Assembly: GCF_014698795.1 (NCBI RefSeq)
Contig: NZ_JACJTR010000021.1
Span: forward strand, 62,001-126,000
Source: Nostoc sp. FACHB-892
GTDB lineage: Bacteria > Cyanobacteriota > Cyanobacteriia > Cyanobacteriales > Nostocaceae
Reading direction: 5' to 3'
DNA: 64,000 bases
Shown here: positions 17,381 through 27,709 of the stretch, piece by piece
Layout: every line of letters starts with the position of its first letter
How positions within the stretch are numbered: position 1 is the stretch's first letter
Translations under genes and position numbers: made by a program
The notes under the pieces: model-generated
Seen by the model: the letters and a program-made list of their open reading frames with translations, nothing else
Told to the model about the DNA's origin: nothing
Databases searched by the model: none

Positions 17381-17968
17381 CTACGCTAATGCACCCTCTG
17401 GAAACAAGCGACTCAAGTCCAATAATGCATCTTCAAATCCAGGAATCGTCACTGATTGATTCGATAAAGAAATCTGCTTGTTGAGATAGCTAAACTTATT
17501 TTGAGCATTTTGATACGGCTGGCTATGACGCTCAAGTTGACGAGCCGGCAAATTCACAATCCAGTAATCAGAAATTCCGGCTTCTGCATACAATGACAAC
17601 TTGATGGTTTGGTCGTAATCTATGGTTTTATCCGAAATTTCAATTACTAACAAAATATCTTCGGGATAGGGATGATGAGCGAGATAATCTTCATCTCTTC
17701 CTCTTGCAATGACAACATCCGGCTCAGGCTCACTCTGATTAGGAAGGGTGATAGGATCTTGTCCACGGATGACTGCCAAATCGCCTAGAAGTCGATCCAA
17801 TTGACGGCACAAGATAGAACTACAAACTGTATGAGGCGTTCCTTTTGCTGTCATTTGAATCAGTTCTCCTCGAATCAATTCAATATGATTGGCCTCTGTT
17901 ATAAATCCGAGTTCAATCAATCGATGGTATTCTGCGATCGTAAATCGCTTAGGTGTCACAACATTCAT
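17381..17968 (-). CDS. Uma2 family endonuclease-like protein
   Basis: 195 residues from ATG 17968 (MNVVTPKRFTIAEYHRLIEL). Uma2 motifs: the GELIQMTAKGTPH turn, EPEPDVVIARG (catalytic Asp), DILLVIEISDKTIDYD and the ending AGISDYWIVNL. The reading frame extends 25 codons further upstream, overlapping the stop of the epimerase gene, but homologues start at the chosen Met. Biological role unknown. Confidence 0.87.
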   Translation of the reverse strand: MNVVTPKRFTIAEYHRLIELGFITEANHIELIRGELIQMTAKGTPHTVCSSILCRQLDRLLGDLAVIRGQDPITLPNQSEPEPDVVIARGRDEDYLAHHPYPEDILLVIEISDKTIDYDQTIKLSLYAEAGISDYWIVNLPARQLERHSQPYQNAQNKFSYLNKQISLSNQSVTIPGFEDALLDLSRLFPEGALA

Positions 17969-18039
17969 GAGACATCTTTCCAATAGTACTTGTACACTAG
18001 CAGAGATTAAACTGACTGCGTTGTTTACCGCCGCAGGTA

Positions 18040-19227
18040 TCACAATGCCTCAAACTGCTGCCAACAAAGGTACAATGCACGCGGTACGTGAAAACATCCT
18101 TTCCATTTGCCACCTTTGAGGTTTAACAATACTTCTCCACGCCGATTGAGGTAGCCGAACCATTCACCGTATTCTGAATCAGCAAAATGTGACCAAGTGT
18201 AATCGTGCATCTTTTGATACCATTCCCAACACACCTCACGCCCCGTCAGGCGATAGCCCATTGCTAATGCAACCAAAGATTCTAGGTGAACCCACCACAG
18301 CTTTTGATCCCATTCCAATTGTTGTGGGGGATGACCGTCTGCATCCATAAAGTAATACAATCCGCCGTACTCGCTATCCCAAGCAAAATTCAGGATATTT
18401 AGCACCACATCAACGGCTTGATTAATAGTTTTGGTGTCGTTTTGGCGATGGGCGATATCCATGATAAACCACATAGCTTCAATACCGTGACCTGGATTAA
18501 TTAGCCGTCCCTCAAAAGAATCTATGTGAGAACCCTCAGGGGCAACGTTTTCGTACATTAATCCCCGTTCCTGGTCGAGAAAATCGGTCATCACTTCGCG
18601 GACAGTCTCAGCTAGGACATTCTCTAGTGTTTCTTTTGGTAGCAACCATTCCATTTCTAGAGTCAGGTTGGCTAAAATCATCGGTACAGCCAATGATTTC
18701 ATGGGGCGTGTGCCGGGATAGGTTTTATTATATTTGCCCTTCGGGTTATCTTTGCGGCGTAAAACGTTGTTGTAAGCCTGCATCGCCACATCTTTTGCCC
18801 ATTCTTCGCTGCTAGCGAGTGCATATTTACTAAATGCCATCGCTGCAAAGCAATCAGAGAAGATGTTGTAAGGCTCAACTAGTGGTTTCCCTTCACGGGT
18901 GAGGGCAAAGTACCAGTTACCATCACTATCTCTGCCATGTTGGGCGAGAAAATTAGCGCCATTGCTGGCAACTTTCAACCAGTTTTCGCGTTTTTCTAGT
19001 TGGTTGTAAAGCATAGAAAAAGTCCACACTTGGCGGTTTTGCAGCCAAATGAATTTGTCGGTATCATAAATTTTGCCATAGCGATCAAGGCAGGTAAAAT
19101 AGCCGCCTTGCTGCCAATCGAGAGAATATTTTTCCCAAAATGGGAGGACATCGTTGAGGAGAGCGTTTTTGTAAAGTTCAGCGTAGGCGTAGCCCGCCGG
19201 AGGCATCGCTTTAAAATCATACTCCAT
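18040..19227 (-). CDS. AGE family epimerase/isomerase (N-acylglucosamine 2-epimerase-like)
   Basis: 395 residues of an alpha/alpha-barrel enzyme. Typical stretches are FWLQNRQVWTFSMLYNQLEK, NPGHGIEAMWFIMDIA, where the His is a catalytic candidate, and the C-terminal YTWSHFADSEYGEWFGYLNR. Family members interconvert N-acetylglucosamine and N-acetylmannosamine, or mannose, glucose and cellobiose-type sugars; the substrate cannot be fixed here. ATG 19227 is chosen because GGAGG stands just upstream (19235-19239 region). A longer frame to 19257 lacks such a site. Confidence 0.85.
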   Translation of the reverse strand: MEYDFKAMPPAGYAYAELYKNALLNDVLPFWEKYSLDWQQGGYFTCLDRYGKIYDTDKFIWLQNRQVWTFSMLYNQLEKRENWLKVASNGANFLAQHGRDSDGNWYFALTREGKPLVEPYNIFSDCFAAMAFSKYALASSEEWAKDVAMQAYNNVLRRKDNPKGKYNKTYPGTRPMKSLAVPMILANLTLEMEWLLPKETLENVLAETVREVMTDFLDQERGLMYENVAPEGSHIDSFEGRLINPGHGIEAMWFIMDIAHRQNDTKTINQAVDVVLNILNFAWDSEYGGLYYFMDADGHPPQQLEWDQKLWWVHLESLVALAMGYRLTGREVCWEWYQKMHDYTWSHFADSEYGEWFGYLNRRGEVLLNLKGGKWKGCFHVPRALYLCWQQFEAL

Positions 19228-19414
19228 AATTTTCCTCCCCTTTTTTCCTAAGACCAACAGCGTAACAGTTATCAGTTACCAACTATCAATCAATTTTCTC
19301 AAATTTACAACATTGAAACCGCTTTTAAAAACAGAGTTTACCCGGTTTTTCATTCCCAAAGGTCTGGTGGAAGGTTTACGCTTATTTGGTAAGGTTTTGA
19401 GATATGAGGTTGTT

Positions 19415-20293
19415 ATGAGTCACATTGAACGAGTTGCGATCGTTGGAGGTAACCACGGTAATGAGTTAACAGGAGTACATCTAGTCAAAAGGTTTCAGCA
19501 GTATCCAAATTTAATCAGTCGATCAAGTTTTGAAACTCTGGCATTACTTGGCAATCCCAAAGCTATTGAAGAAGGTAAACGATACATTGACAAGGATTTA
19601 AATCGTTGCTTCACTAATCAAGGCTTACAAAATCTCCAACTATCCAGTTATGAAGATACGCGGGCAAAAGCAATCCAACAGATACTGCAACCGCACAATC
19701 AGCCATTTGTAGACGTAATTGTTGATTTACACAGTACAACTGCCAATATGGGGTTAAGTCTGATTTTTTGCAATATGCATCCTTTCTTACTTCGGTTAGG
19801 TGCTTATTTAAGTTCTATCAATCCGATGGTAAAGGTTTTTATTAATCCACAATCTAAAGAAGGTGGTTTTCTCCGTTCTTTGTGCGAATTAGGTTTTGTC
19901 ATAGAAGTTGGTGCTGTAGCTCAGAATATCTTAAACGCCGAATTATTTCAGCAAACAGAGCAGCTTATTTATGCAATTTTAGACTATTTTGAAGGTTGCA
20001 ACCAAGGTAATATTCCGCAGACCAAAAGCACGCTTACATTCTATCAATATATTGAAACAATTGATTATCCTAGAAGCAATCATCAAGAAATTCAAGCTAT
20101 GATTCATCCCCAGCTTCAGTTTAGAGATTATGAGCCTTTGAATCCAGGTGATCCAATGTTTCTGACTTTTACAGGACAAGATATTTTCTACGAGGGAGCG
20201 TCTACTGTTTATCCTATTTTTATTAATGAAGCAGCTTATTACGAGAAAGGAATTGCCATGTATCTCACTCAAAAACAACAAGAGGTAGTTTAA
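19415..20293 (+). CDS. aspartoacylase / succinylglutamate desuccinylase family
   Basis: 292 residues from ATG 19415, preceded by GAGG five bases upstream. The zinc site GGNHGNE occupies residues 11-17 and the third ligand lies in DLHSTT near residue 110; DLNRCF carries the substrate Arg region. The family hydrolyses N-acyl amino acids; aspartoacylase releases aspartate from N-acetylaspartate. An upstream in-frame ATG at 19313 would add 34 residues not seen in the family. Likely cytosolic; the pathway in cyanobacteria is unclear. Confidence 0.9.
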   Translation: MSHIERVAIVGGNHGNELTGVHLVKRFQQYPNLISRSSFETLALLGNPKAIEEGKRYIDKDLNRCFTNQGLQNLQLSSYEDTRAKAIQQILQPHNQPFVDVIVDLHSTTANMGLSLIFCNMHPFLLRLGAYLSSINPMVKVFINPQSKEGGFLRSLCELGFVIEVGAVAQNILNAELFQQTEQLIYAILDYFEGCNQGNIPQTKSTLTFYQYIETIDYPRSNHQEIQAMIHPQLQFRDYEPLNPGDPMFLTFTGQDIFYEGASTVYPIFINEAAYYEKGIAMYLTQKQQEVV

Positions 20294-20932
20294 GAGGTTG
20301 TTTGAAAAGTGGCAAAGTATACTAAGAACCCCTCTCCAAACCTCTCCCCGAAACGGAGAGAGGCTTTGAAAGTCCCATTCTCTTGTAAGGAAGAGGGGCT
20401 GGGGGGTTAGGTTTTCGTGGACTTTTTCACATAACGTGAAAAGTTAGAAAAACACCAACTAGAAATTTACGCTCGTCAATTGAATTACTGATAATATAGA
20501 TTCTCGATAAAATAAACCGGGTAAGAGACACGATCTACATCAGTAGTGCTTATATCATAACTGCACAACAAACTTGAGAAAACTAATCACTTTTAACCTC
20601 ACCTAATAATTAGCGATCGCACATACGATCTGCTTTCTTTAGATGGACAAGATGCTTACCTCGCATCCATTTCATGTAATTTATCTGTGCAAATTAGAAG
20701 TTTATTCAGCTTAGTCTCTCTTTTTTTTACGCAATGAGTTGAAAAAATGTTGCAATAAGTTTAAAGTAATATTCTGATTTTCTATGCAACATCTAGAAAA
20801 TAACAAGCCAAAATTGGTATATTTAGTTACTTTTTTGCGGTTCAATAGCTGAAAATTTGCTCAAATTATCAAAAAAGATTATTAATTTTATGGTTGAGAA
20901 ACAGTTAACTATTGACACAGCAGACAAATAGA
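20294..20932. other. long intergenic region before the iron-uptake island
   Basis: The first 160 bases are repeat DNA (see 20318-20412). The remaining 480 bases are AT-rich, with no gene found on either strand. This is the expected place for the promoter and a Fur-type operator of the iron island, but I see no convincing 19-bp Fur box; the best partial match is around 20488-20506. Confidence 0.45.
20318..20412. repeat. dispersed CT/GA-rich repeat (copy 1)
   Basis: The element contains CCCCTCTCCAAACCTCTCCCC, a GGAGAGAGG hairpin arm, CTTTGAAAGTCCC and a GGGGGGTTAGGTTT end. Related elements occur at 28848-28937, 34955-35035, 36255-36336 and 43609-43701. Confidence 0.65.
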
Positions 20933-21964
20933 ATGACAAAAGCTTCCACAATGTCACCTAGAGGATGGAAAAAGCCCGAATTATCACCCTTAGCTGGCCT
21001 GGTTTTGGGGCTGGTTATCCTGTCGATTTGCTTGGTATATAGTGTGACTCTAGGCGCAGCAGAAATACCCCTAGACAAGATTTTGGCATCCTTTGTCACC
21101 TTTGATGGTTCCTATGATCACTTAGTCATCCAGACTGTGAGATTACCGCGATCGCTCATTGGTATCCTTGTAGGCGCAGCTTTAGCTGTTGCAGGAGCTT
21201 TAATGCAAGGTTTGACACGCAACCCTTTGGCAGACCCAGGCATTTTAGGTATTGAGGCGGGTGCAACACTGGCTGTTGTTGGAACAATTTTTGCTTTTGG
21301 TAACTTGCCTTTGAGTGTTTTAACCTTTGTGGCCTTCTTGGGTACAGCAACTACAGCAATTTTAGTCTACTTTCTAGGTTCCTTGGGACGGGGAGGGCTT
21401 ACACCCCTGAATTTGACAGTAGCAGGCGCAGCACTCATGGCACTTATCTCCTCCTTAACTACTGCTATTCTCATTGTCAGTCAAAAAACATTAGATGAAA
21501 TTAGATTTTGGTTAGCTGGTTCACTGGCTGGTCGCGATATCAACATACTTTTACAGGTACTACCTTTTGTCAGCGTCGGATTATTAGTTGCTTTTGCCCT
21601 TGGTAGACAAATTACTACCATGAGTCTCGGTGAAGATGTAGCAAAAGGTTTAGGTCAACAAACAGCTTGGATCAAAATCATTACAGGCATCAGCGTAGTT
21701 TTACTGGTTGGAAGTTCAGTATCTCTGGCAGGGCCAATCGGTTTTATTGGTTTAGTAGTTCCGCACATTGTGAAATTTTTCATTAAAGCTGATTACCGTT
21801 GGATTTTGCCTTATTCCGCAGTTGTGGGGGCAATTTTAATCTTAATTGCAGATATTGCTGCGCGTGTATTACTCAAACCGCAAGAACTACCTGTAGGTGT
21901 AATGACCGCACTTGTAGGCGCTCCCTTCTTTGTATATCTAGCTAAGTCAAAGGTGAAAAAATGA
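20933..21964 (+). CDS. FecCD family iron-siderophore ABC transporter permease
   Basis: 343 residues, about nine to ten membrane segments. Family motifs are LPRSLIGILVGAALAVAGALMQGLTRNPLADPGILGIEAGA and GPIGFIGLVVPHIVKFF. It forms the inner-membrane channel for ferric siderophores with the second permease. ATG 20933 is used; TTG 20912 is an alternative. Its stop overlaps the next start as ATGA (21961-21964), so the two permeases are co-translated. Siderophore type cannot be read from the sequence. Confidence 0.93.
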   Translation: MTKASTMSPRGWKKPELSPLAGLVLGLVILSICLVYSVTLGAAEIPLDKILASFVTFDGSYDHLVIQTVRLPRSLIGILVGAALAVAGALMQGLTRNPLADPGILGIEAGATLAVVGTIFAFGNLPLSVLTFVAFLGTATTAILVYFLGSLGRGGLTPLNLTVAGAALMALISSLTTAILIVSQKTLDEIRFWLAGSLAGRDINILLQVLPFVSVGLLVAFALGRQITTMSLGEDVAKGLGQQTAWIKIITGISVVLLVGSSVSLAGPIGFIGLVVPHIVKFFIKADYRWILPYSAVVGAILILIADIAARVLLKPQELPVGVMTALVGAPFFVYLAKSKVKK

Positions 21965-23001
21965 AAGTTGATTGGCTAGTCATCCGTTCCGAAGCGATAT
22001 CTTTTCGCATAGACCGACGTGTACCACTCATGCTGCTTTGTTTAGCAGCAGTGATTGCAGTGGCAATGGTGATGAATGTAGGACGGGGTGAATACCCAAT
22101 CTCGCCCTTAGATATTGTCAAAACTGTATTAGGGTTAGATACAGGCAACCGGGATCATGCTTTTGTGATTCACAATCTGCGTCTACCCCGTACCCTTGTA
22201 GCTTTTATGGTGGGGGTAGCACTGGCTATTTCTGGTACTATTTTCCAAGGTTTAACACGCAACCCCTTAGCTGACCCTGCTATTATTGGCATCAATGCTG
22301 GGGCAAGCCTAGCAGCCGTTACAGTAATTGTACTATTCCCTTCAGCCCCAATTTACACCTTACCTTTATCAGCCTTTGCTGGTGCTTTGTTGATGGCTGG
22401 TTTAATTTATTGGCTGGCTTGGAACAATGGTAGTTCTCCTCTTCTATTTATTTTGATGGGTATTGGCTTAGATGCGATCGCCAGGGCAATAACTAGCTTG
22501 TTGATTACCTTTGGAGAAATTTATGATGTCAGCAATGCTCTGGTATGGTTGGCTGGCAGTGTCTATGGGCGTACCTGGGAGCAAGTCTTTTTATTGTTAC
22601 CCTGGTTAATTGTTTTTGTGCCTATGGCGTTGACATTAGCAAGACATTTGAATGCCTTGAATTTGGGAGATGATGTTGCCAAAGGTTTAGGTAGTCGTGT
22701 GGAATGGCAGCGTGGTTTACTCGTGCTAGTGGGTGTAGCATTAGCAGGTGCAGGAGTCGCCACCGCCGGCATGATTGGCTTTGTTGGTTTAATTGCACCC
22801 CATTTAGGAAGACAGTTAGTAGGCACAAATCATGAAGGTTTGATTCCTGTCTCGGCACTGTTGGGGGGAATGATTGTTGTGATGGCAGACTTGGTAGGAA
22901 GAACGCTGTTTGCACCTATTGAACTGCCCTGTGGAGTCGTCACTGCTGCTATTGGCGCTCCTTATTTTCTGTATTTGTTAATTCGTAACCGCAAAAAATA
23001 A
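21961..23001 (+). CDS. FecCD family iron-siderophore ABC transporter permease
   Basis: 346 residues and the partner of the preceding permease, with the same marks: LPRTLVAFMVGVALAISGTI, FQGLTRNPLADPAIIGINAGAS and GMIGFVGLIAPHLGRQLVG. Two different FecCD permeases side by side imply a heterodimeric channel, as in FepDG or FecCD. The membrane boundaries begin around residue 17. It is followed 91 bases later by the ATPase gene. Confidence 0.93.
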   Translation: MKVDWLVIRSEAISFRIDRRVPLMLLCLAAVIAVAMVMNVGRGEYPISPLDIVKTVLGLDTGNRDHAFVIHNLRLPRTLVAFMVGVALAISGTIFQGLTRNPLADPAIIGINAGASLAAVTVIVLFPSAPIYTLPLSAFAGALLMAGLIYWLAWNNGSSPLLFILMGIGLDAIARAITSLLITFGEIYDVSNALVWLAGSVYGRTWEQVFLLLPWLIVFVPMALTLARHLNALNLGDDVAKGLGSRVEWQRGLLVLVGVALAGAGVATAGMIGFVGLIAPHLGRQLVGTNHEGLIPVSALLGGMIVVMADLVGRTLFAPIELPCGVVTAAIGAPYFLYLLIRNRKK

Positions 23002-23092
23002 GAGACTGAGGACTTGGTAAAAATAATACTTTATCAACCCAAACATCAGGTTTTCATAAATCCAAAATCTAAAATCCAAAATGGGAGCAACT

Positions 23093-23896
23093 ATGAAAGG
23101 GCTATCAACCAAAGGTCTGTCTTTAGCTTACGATGGTGTACCAATTATCCGTGACTTGAATTTAGCAATCCCCACTGGAAAAATTAGTGCTTTAGTTGGT
23201 GGTAATGGGTGTGGTAAATCTACCTTATTAAGAGGTTTGGCTAGACTGCTTAAACCTCATGGCGGTACGGTATATCTAGATGGGGAATCTATTTTTCAGC
23301 TTTCCACCAAAGAAGTAGCGCAACAGTTGGGTATTTTACCCCAAGGGCCAGTAGCACCAGAAGGTCTAACAGTACGAGATTTGGTAGCACAAGGGCGTTA
23401 TCCTTATCAAAATTGGTTGCAGCAATGGTCATTAAAAGATGAAAAAATTGTCCAACAGGCGCTAGAGATTACAGATTTGTTGAAGTTGGCAGATAGAGCT
23501 TTAGATACTTTATCTGGTGGACAACGACAACGAGCTTGGATTGCAATGGCTTTAGCACAGGATACAGATATTTTATTGTTGGATGAGCCGACTACTTTTT
23601 TAGATTTGGCACATCAAATAGAAGTTCTGGATTTATTGTATGAATTGAACCAAACTCAGGGACGGACTATTGTGATGGTCTTGCATGACTTGAATCAAGC
23701 TTGCCGTTATGCTGATTATTTGGTTGCTGTCAAAGAAGGTCGGATTTTTGCAGCTGGTGAACCCAAACAAGCGATGACCGAAGAAATGGTGCAGGAAGTC
23801 TTTGGGTTGGAGTGTCGTGTTGTTGCTGACCCCGTTGTGGGTACACCGATGTGTGTACCGATAGGACGTAAAGCAAGAAAAAGGAGTCCTATTTAA
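23093..23896 (+). CDS. iron-siderophore ABC transporter ATP-binding protein (FecE/FepC-like)
   Basis: 267 residues. Walker A GGNGCGKSTLLRGL near residue 37, Q-loop ILPQGPVAPEGLTV, signature LSGGQRQRAWIAMALAQ and Walker B ILLLDEPTTFLDLAHQ. It powers ferric-siderophore import through the two upstream permeases. I prefer ATG 23093 because GGGAG lies six bases before it; ATG 23081 is also in frame. The signature variant RAWIAMALAQD is usual for the FecE/FepC branch. Confidence 0.93.
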   Translation: MKGLSTKGLSLAYDGVPIIRDLNLAIPTGKISALVGGNGCGKSTLLRGLARLLKPHGGTVYLDGESIFQLSTKEVAQQLGILPQGPVAPEGLTVRDLVAQGRYPYQNWLQQWSLKDEKIVQQALEITDLLKLADRALDTLSGGQRQRAWIAMALAQDTDILLLDEPTTFLDLAHQIEVLDLLYELNQTQGRTIVMVLHDLNQACRYADYLVAVKEGRIFAAGEPKQAMTEEMVQEVFGLECRVVADPVVGTPMCVPIGRKARKRSPI

Positions 23897-23925
23897 TTTC
23901 TTAACTTACTTGTCAACAAAGGCAA

Positions 23926-24948
23926 ATGGAAATACTAACACAAGAAGAATATTCGCAACTGCGCGAAGAAAGTATCAAAGCAAATGGTAAGCGATTATTA
24001 AATCATGATGGATTTGATGAGATTTGGGAGTGTAAAAATAAATTTTCTACAGATTTAGTTTATACGATAGAGCTACGTCCGGGATTTGAAATGAATATAG
24101 GACTCCATACACATAGTTGTGACTTAAGTTATTGGAGTCCTCATGAGCAGACATTTCCATTAATTTCTAAATTTCTTATTTCTGGAAATTACCGAACAAT
24201 TACCCCAGGCATTAAAGAAATTGCTGATGATTACATTGAGCAAATTGGAAGGAACTACTTATTTTATTTACCTGATTTAAAGGAAATCCATCAGGTTTTA
24301 GCCGGAGAGAATATATTATGTTTATCTATTTGTATAGATATCGATGTATTTAAAACTTTCAGTCAAGGTTTTGAAACATTACCTACTCCATTACAAGCAT
24401 TAATCAATGGAAATTCCCCACGCAGATTTCATTATCCTGTTGGGGAAATTACACCTGTAATGTTTGGAGTTTTGCAGCAAATTCTCAAACCGCCTTTTCA
24501 GGGAATGATGAAGCGGATGTACTTAGAAAGTAAAGTCTTAGAATTGTTAGCTCTGCAATTAAATCAATTTCGGAATTGCGAAGAAGCTATTGGAGCGATC
24601 GCCAATTTAAGACCTGTAGATATAGAAAAAGTTTATCACGCCAGAGATATTTTAATTCGTCAAGTCGAAAATCCACCATCGCTACTAGATTTAGCAGAAT
24701 TAGTCGGTTTAGGAGAACGCAAACTGCGGTATTGTTTTCGAGAAATATTTGCAACTACCGTATTTGGATATTTACACGACTACCGCATGGAGCAAGCAAA
24801 AATGATGTTAGGCGGAACTAAAATGCAAGTTGCGGAAGTAGCGAATGCTGTTGGTTATTCACACTTGGGTTATTTTGCTAAAGCTTTTAAAAAAAAATTT
24901 GGAATTTCACCAAAAGAGTTTCAGTTTGGAAAAAAGCCGCTCAAATGA
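23926..24948 (+). CDS. AraC family transcriptional regulator (PchR-like)
   Basis: 340 residues. The C-terminal 100 residues hold two helix-turn-helix motifs (LLDLAELVGLGERKLRYCFR and MQVAEVANAVGYSHLGYFAK) and end in the AraC signature FKKKFGISPKEFQFG. The N-terminal part (about 1-220) resembles PchR-type ligand sensors, which bind ferric siderophore inside the cell. Position between the ABC genes and the TonB receptor suggests it activates this uptake island when its siderophore is present. AAAGG precedes ATG 23926. Confidence 0.9.
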   Translation: MEILTQEEYSQLREESIKANGKRLLNHDGFDEIWECKNKFSTDLVYTIELRPGFEMNIGLHTHSCDLSYWSPHEQTFPLISKFLISGNYRTITPGIKEIADDYIEQIGRNYLFYLPDLKEIHQVLAGENILCLSICIDIDVFKTFSQGFETLPTPLQALINGNSPRRFHYPVGEITPVMFGVLQQILKPPFQGMMKRMYLESKVLELLALQLNQFRNCEEAIGAIANLRPVDIEKVYHARDILIRQVENPPSLLDLAELVGLGERKLRYCFREIFATTVFGYLHDYRMEQAKMMLGGTKMQVAEVANAVGYSHLGYFAKAFKKKFGISPKEFQFGKKPLK

Positions 24949-25044
24949 TAAAAAATTGCAGCTCTACAGATAGACGGAATTCTGCAAACCTCGTAGTCTA
25001 AGTTGATGAGGTTTTGAGAATTTTTATCTATAGGTGTGAGCGTT

Positions 25045-27606
25045 ATGCAAATAACCTTTGGGAGGTTAAATTGGCAATTATGGGTTGTAACTTTTTTACT
25101 AGTTGGATCTCAACCAGCTTGGGCAGGTAAAAAAGAATTACAAATACAAAAGTATTTTGCTTCAACAAAAGCAGCAGATTTATTGGTACAGCAACCGAGC
25201 AATCTAGCAGTGGAAATTACTGCTGTTAAAATTACTCAAACAGCTACAGGCATTGAAGTAATTTTGGGAACAAAAAATGCCGAATCGTTGCAAGTAATTA
25301 ACAAAAGCGATGCAAAAAATTTTATAGTAGAAATTCCTAACTCTCAACTACGCTTAACCAACGGTAACTCCTTTCGTGAAGAAAAACCGTTTGCTGGAAT
25401 TACTGAAGTATTGGTAGTTAATCAAGATAGTAATACGGTTCGGGTGACAGTGACGAGTGAGGCCGGGATACCAACAGTTAAGTTATTTGATGGGGATGAA
25501 GGTTTAATTTTAGGTTTGACACCTGCTGCAACTGCGATGCAACCACAGCCGCAGTTAGATAAACCTGCTAATGAGACACCGCAAGAGGAACCGATTGAGT
25601 TAGTGGTGACAGGTGAGCAAGATGGGTATCGCGTGCAGAATGCTACGACTGCAACAAGAACCGACACACCTTTGCGCGATATTCCTCAATCAATTCAGGT
25701 CGTACCCCAAACAGTCCTTCGAGAACAACGAGCCACTCGCTTAGGTGATGCATTGAGAAACGTGAGTGGTGTTAACGCAACCAGAGGATCTGGTGACAGA
25801 GCGGATTCTTTTGTAATTAGAGGCTTCGAGATTTTTAGTGGTAACGTCCTGAATAATGGACTACCCGATCGCACACTTACTGAAACTAGAGACTTATACA
25901 ATGTTGAGAGAGTAGAAGTTCTCAAAGGGCCAGCTTCAGTGCTGTATGGTTTAGGAAACCCCGGCGGCACAGTGAACATCGTCACAAAACAGCCTCTTCG
26001 TGACCCCTTTTATCAGATAGAAGCCACAGTTGGGAATTATGATTTATATCGAGGTGCTATCGACTTCTCTGGGCCTTTGAATGATTCTAAGACGGTACTG
26101 TATCGTCTAAATCTTGCCTACCAAGATTCTGGTAGTTATATTGATTTTATTGGTAATCGCTCATTCTTTGCTGCACCTGCAATCAGTGTGGCACTCAGCG
26201 AAAATACAACCGTGACATTCGAGGCTGAATACTCCAATAAGACCATTGATTCTAGGTCAGTTGTTGTCCTACCAGCAGTTGGTACTGTGCTGCCTGGCCC
26301 AGATGGTCGCCGGATTCCACGCGATCGCACCGTGTATGAACCAGACGGTTATTCTGAAATTGAAACCACAAGGCTAGGGTATCGATTAGAGCATCGATTT
26401 AGCGAAAACTGGTTATTGCGAAACGATTTCCGCGTCACTTTTGATCATTATAGTGATAACGATCAAACGTTTTTTCTTGGTCTTGACGATGACGGTCGAA
26501 CTGCAAATCGGAGTACTTATACTTCCAAGAGCGATGCTAATATTTATAACCTCACAACAGATATATCTGGGCGCTTTTCAACTGGCTCAATTGAACACCA
26601 GTTGTTGTTTGGTATCAATTTGAGCCGATTTGATGAGTTTAACAATTTCGGAATTGATTTAGCAGAGCTTGCCCCACTTGATATCTACAATCCTATTTAT
26701 CGTCAGCCAATCGCTGGTCGAATTGATACGGTATACGATGATAGTTCTCGTTTAACAGACACATTGGGCATTTATATTCAAGATCAAATTGCGATCGCTA
26801 ATAACCTAAAGCTTTTGCTCGGTGGTAGATTCGATTTGTTCACGCAAAAGAATAAGAATTTTCTAGGAGATACACAGGAGACTCAAGGGGGCGATGCCTT
26901 TACACCTCGTGTAGGGATTGTCTATCAACCCATTCCAGCCATTTCGCTGTATACCAGTTACAGTCAATCCTTTAACCCTACCCAAGGAAGGGCTGAAGAT
27001 GGTAGTCTATTTGAACCAGAACGGGGTACTCAGTATGAAGTTGGTGTTAAAGCAGAGTTGAATAGCCAACTTGCAGCAACCCTAGCTTTTTATGATTTAA
27101 CACGCTCCAATCTATTGACACAAAACCCCGACCCGGAGTCCCGTTTTCAGATTCAAACAGGTAAACAACGAAGTCGAGGAATTGAATTAGATATTTCTGG
27201 GGAAATCTTACCTGGGTTAAATGTTTTTGCGGGCTACGCCTACACAGATGCACGAATTATTGAAGATAATCAGTTCGCAGATGGCAATCGTTTGACTAAT
27301 ACCCCTAAACATAGCTTTAATCTTTGGACAACTTACGAAATCCAATCTGGGGATCTCCAAGGACTAGGGTTTGGCTTAGGGTTATTTTATATTGGCGATC
27401 GCACGGGAGATTTAGATAACTCCTTTGAAGTGCCTAGTTATTTACGCACCGATGCAACAGTTTTTTACCGAAAAGATAGAATGCGAGTCTCATTGAACGT
27501 GAAAAACTTGTTAGATACAGATTATTTTGTATCTGTATCCAGTAGAGATTTTGTTCTGCGGGGCGATCCATTCACTATATCAGGTACAATTTCTTGGGAG
27601 TTTTAA
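25045..27606 (+). CDS. TonB-dependent siderophore receptor with N-terminal AMIN domain
   Basis: 853 residues. A signal peptide (LWVVTFLLVGSQPAWA) is followed by an AMIN domain (about 45-150: VEITAVKITQTATGIEVIL), a linker, a plug domain (DTPLRDIPQSIQVVPQTVLR; VEVLKGPASVLYGLGNPGG) and a 22-strand-type barrel ending in DPFTISGTISWEF with the terminal Phe of outer membrane proteins. The AMIN-TonB fusion is typical of cyanobacterial siderophore receptors; AMIN may anchor it to the wall. A TonB-box-like PIELVVTGEQ lies before the plug. ATG 25045 is preferred over GTG 25036 by an AGG ten bases upstream. Confidence 0.94.
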   Translation: MQITFGRLNWQLWVVTFLLVGSQPAWAGKKELQIQKYFASTKAADLLVQQPSNLAVEITAVKITQTATGIEVILGTKNAESLQVINKSDAKNFIVEIPNSQLRLTNGNSFREEKPFAGITEVLVVNQDSNTVRVTVTSEAGIPTVKLFDGDEGLILGLTPAATAMQPQPQLDKPANETPQEEPIELVVTGEQDGYRVQNATTATRTDTPLRDIPQSIQVVPQTVLREQRATRLGDALRNVSGVNATRGSGDRADSFVIRGFEIFSGNVLNNGLPDRTLTETRDLYNVERVEVLKGPASVLYGLGNPGGTVNIVTKQPLRDPFYQIEATVGNYDLYRGAIDFSGPLNDSKTVLYRLNLAYQDSGSYIDFIGNRSFFAAPAISVALSENTTVTFEAEYSNKTIDSRSVVVLPAVGTVLPGPDGRRIPRDRTVYEPDGYSEIETTRLGYRLEHRFSENWLLRNDFRVTFDHYSDNDQTFFLGLDDDGRTANRSTYTSKSDANIYNLTTDISGRFSTGSIEHQLLFGINLSRFDEFNNFGIDLAELAPLDIYNPIYRQPIAGRIDTVYDDSSRLTDTLGIYIQDQIAIANNLKLLLGGRFDLFTQKNKNFLGDTQETQGGDAFTPRVGIVYQPIPAISLYTSYSQSFNPTQGRAEDGSLFEPERGTQYEVGVKAELNSQLAATLAFYDLTRSNLLTQNPDPESRFQIQTGKQRSRGIELDISGEILPGLNVFAGYAYTDARIIEDNQFADGNRLTNTPKHSFNLWTTYEIQSGDLQGLGFGLGLFYIGDRTGDLDNSFEVPSYLRTDATVFYRKDRMRVSLNVKNLLDTDYFVSVSSRDFVLRGDPFTISGTISWEF

Positions 27607-27709
27607 GAAAAACTTATCTAAACACAGTCCTAGTCTTCTAGACAACCTGCCAAATTTTAGTAAAAGAACAATATTCCTCACAATCACAAAGAGAGCCATT
27701 AGTACAATT

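Noticed and set aside
20488..20506. Possible Fur box before the iron island
   Set aside because: Only one half (GATAAT) matches well; the other arm diverges from the 19-bp consensus.
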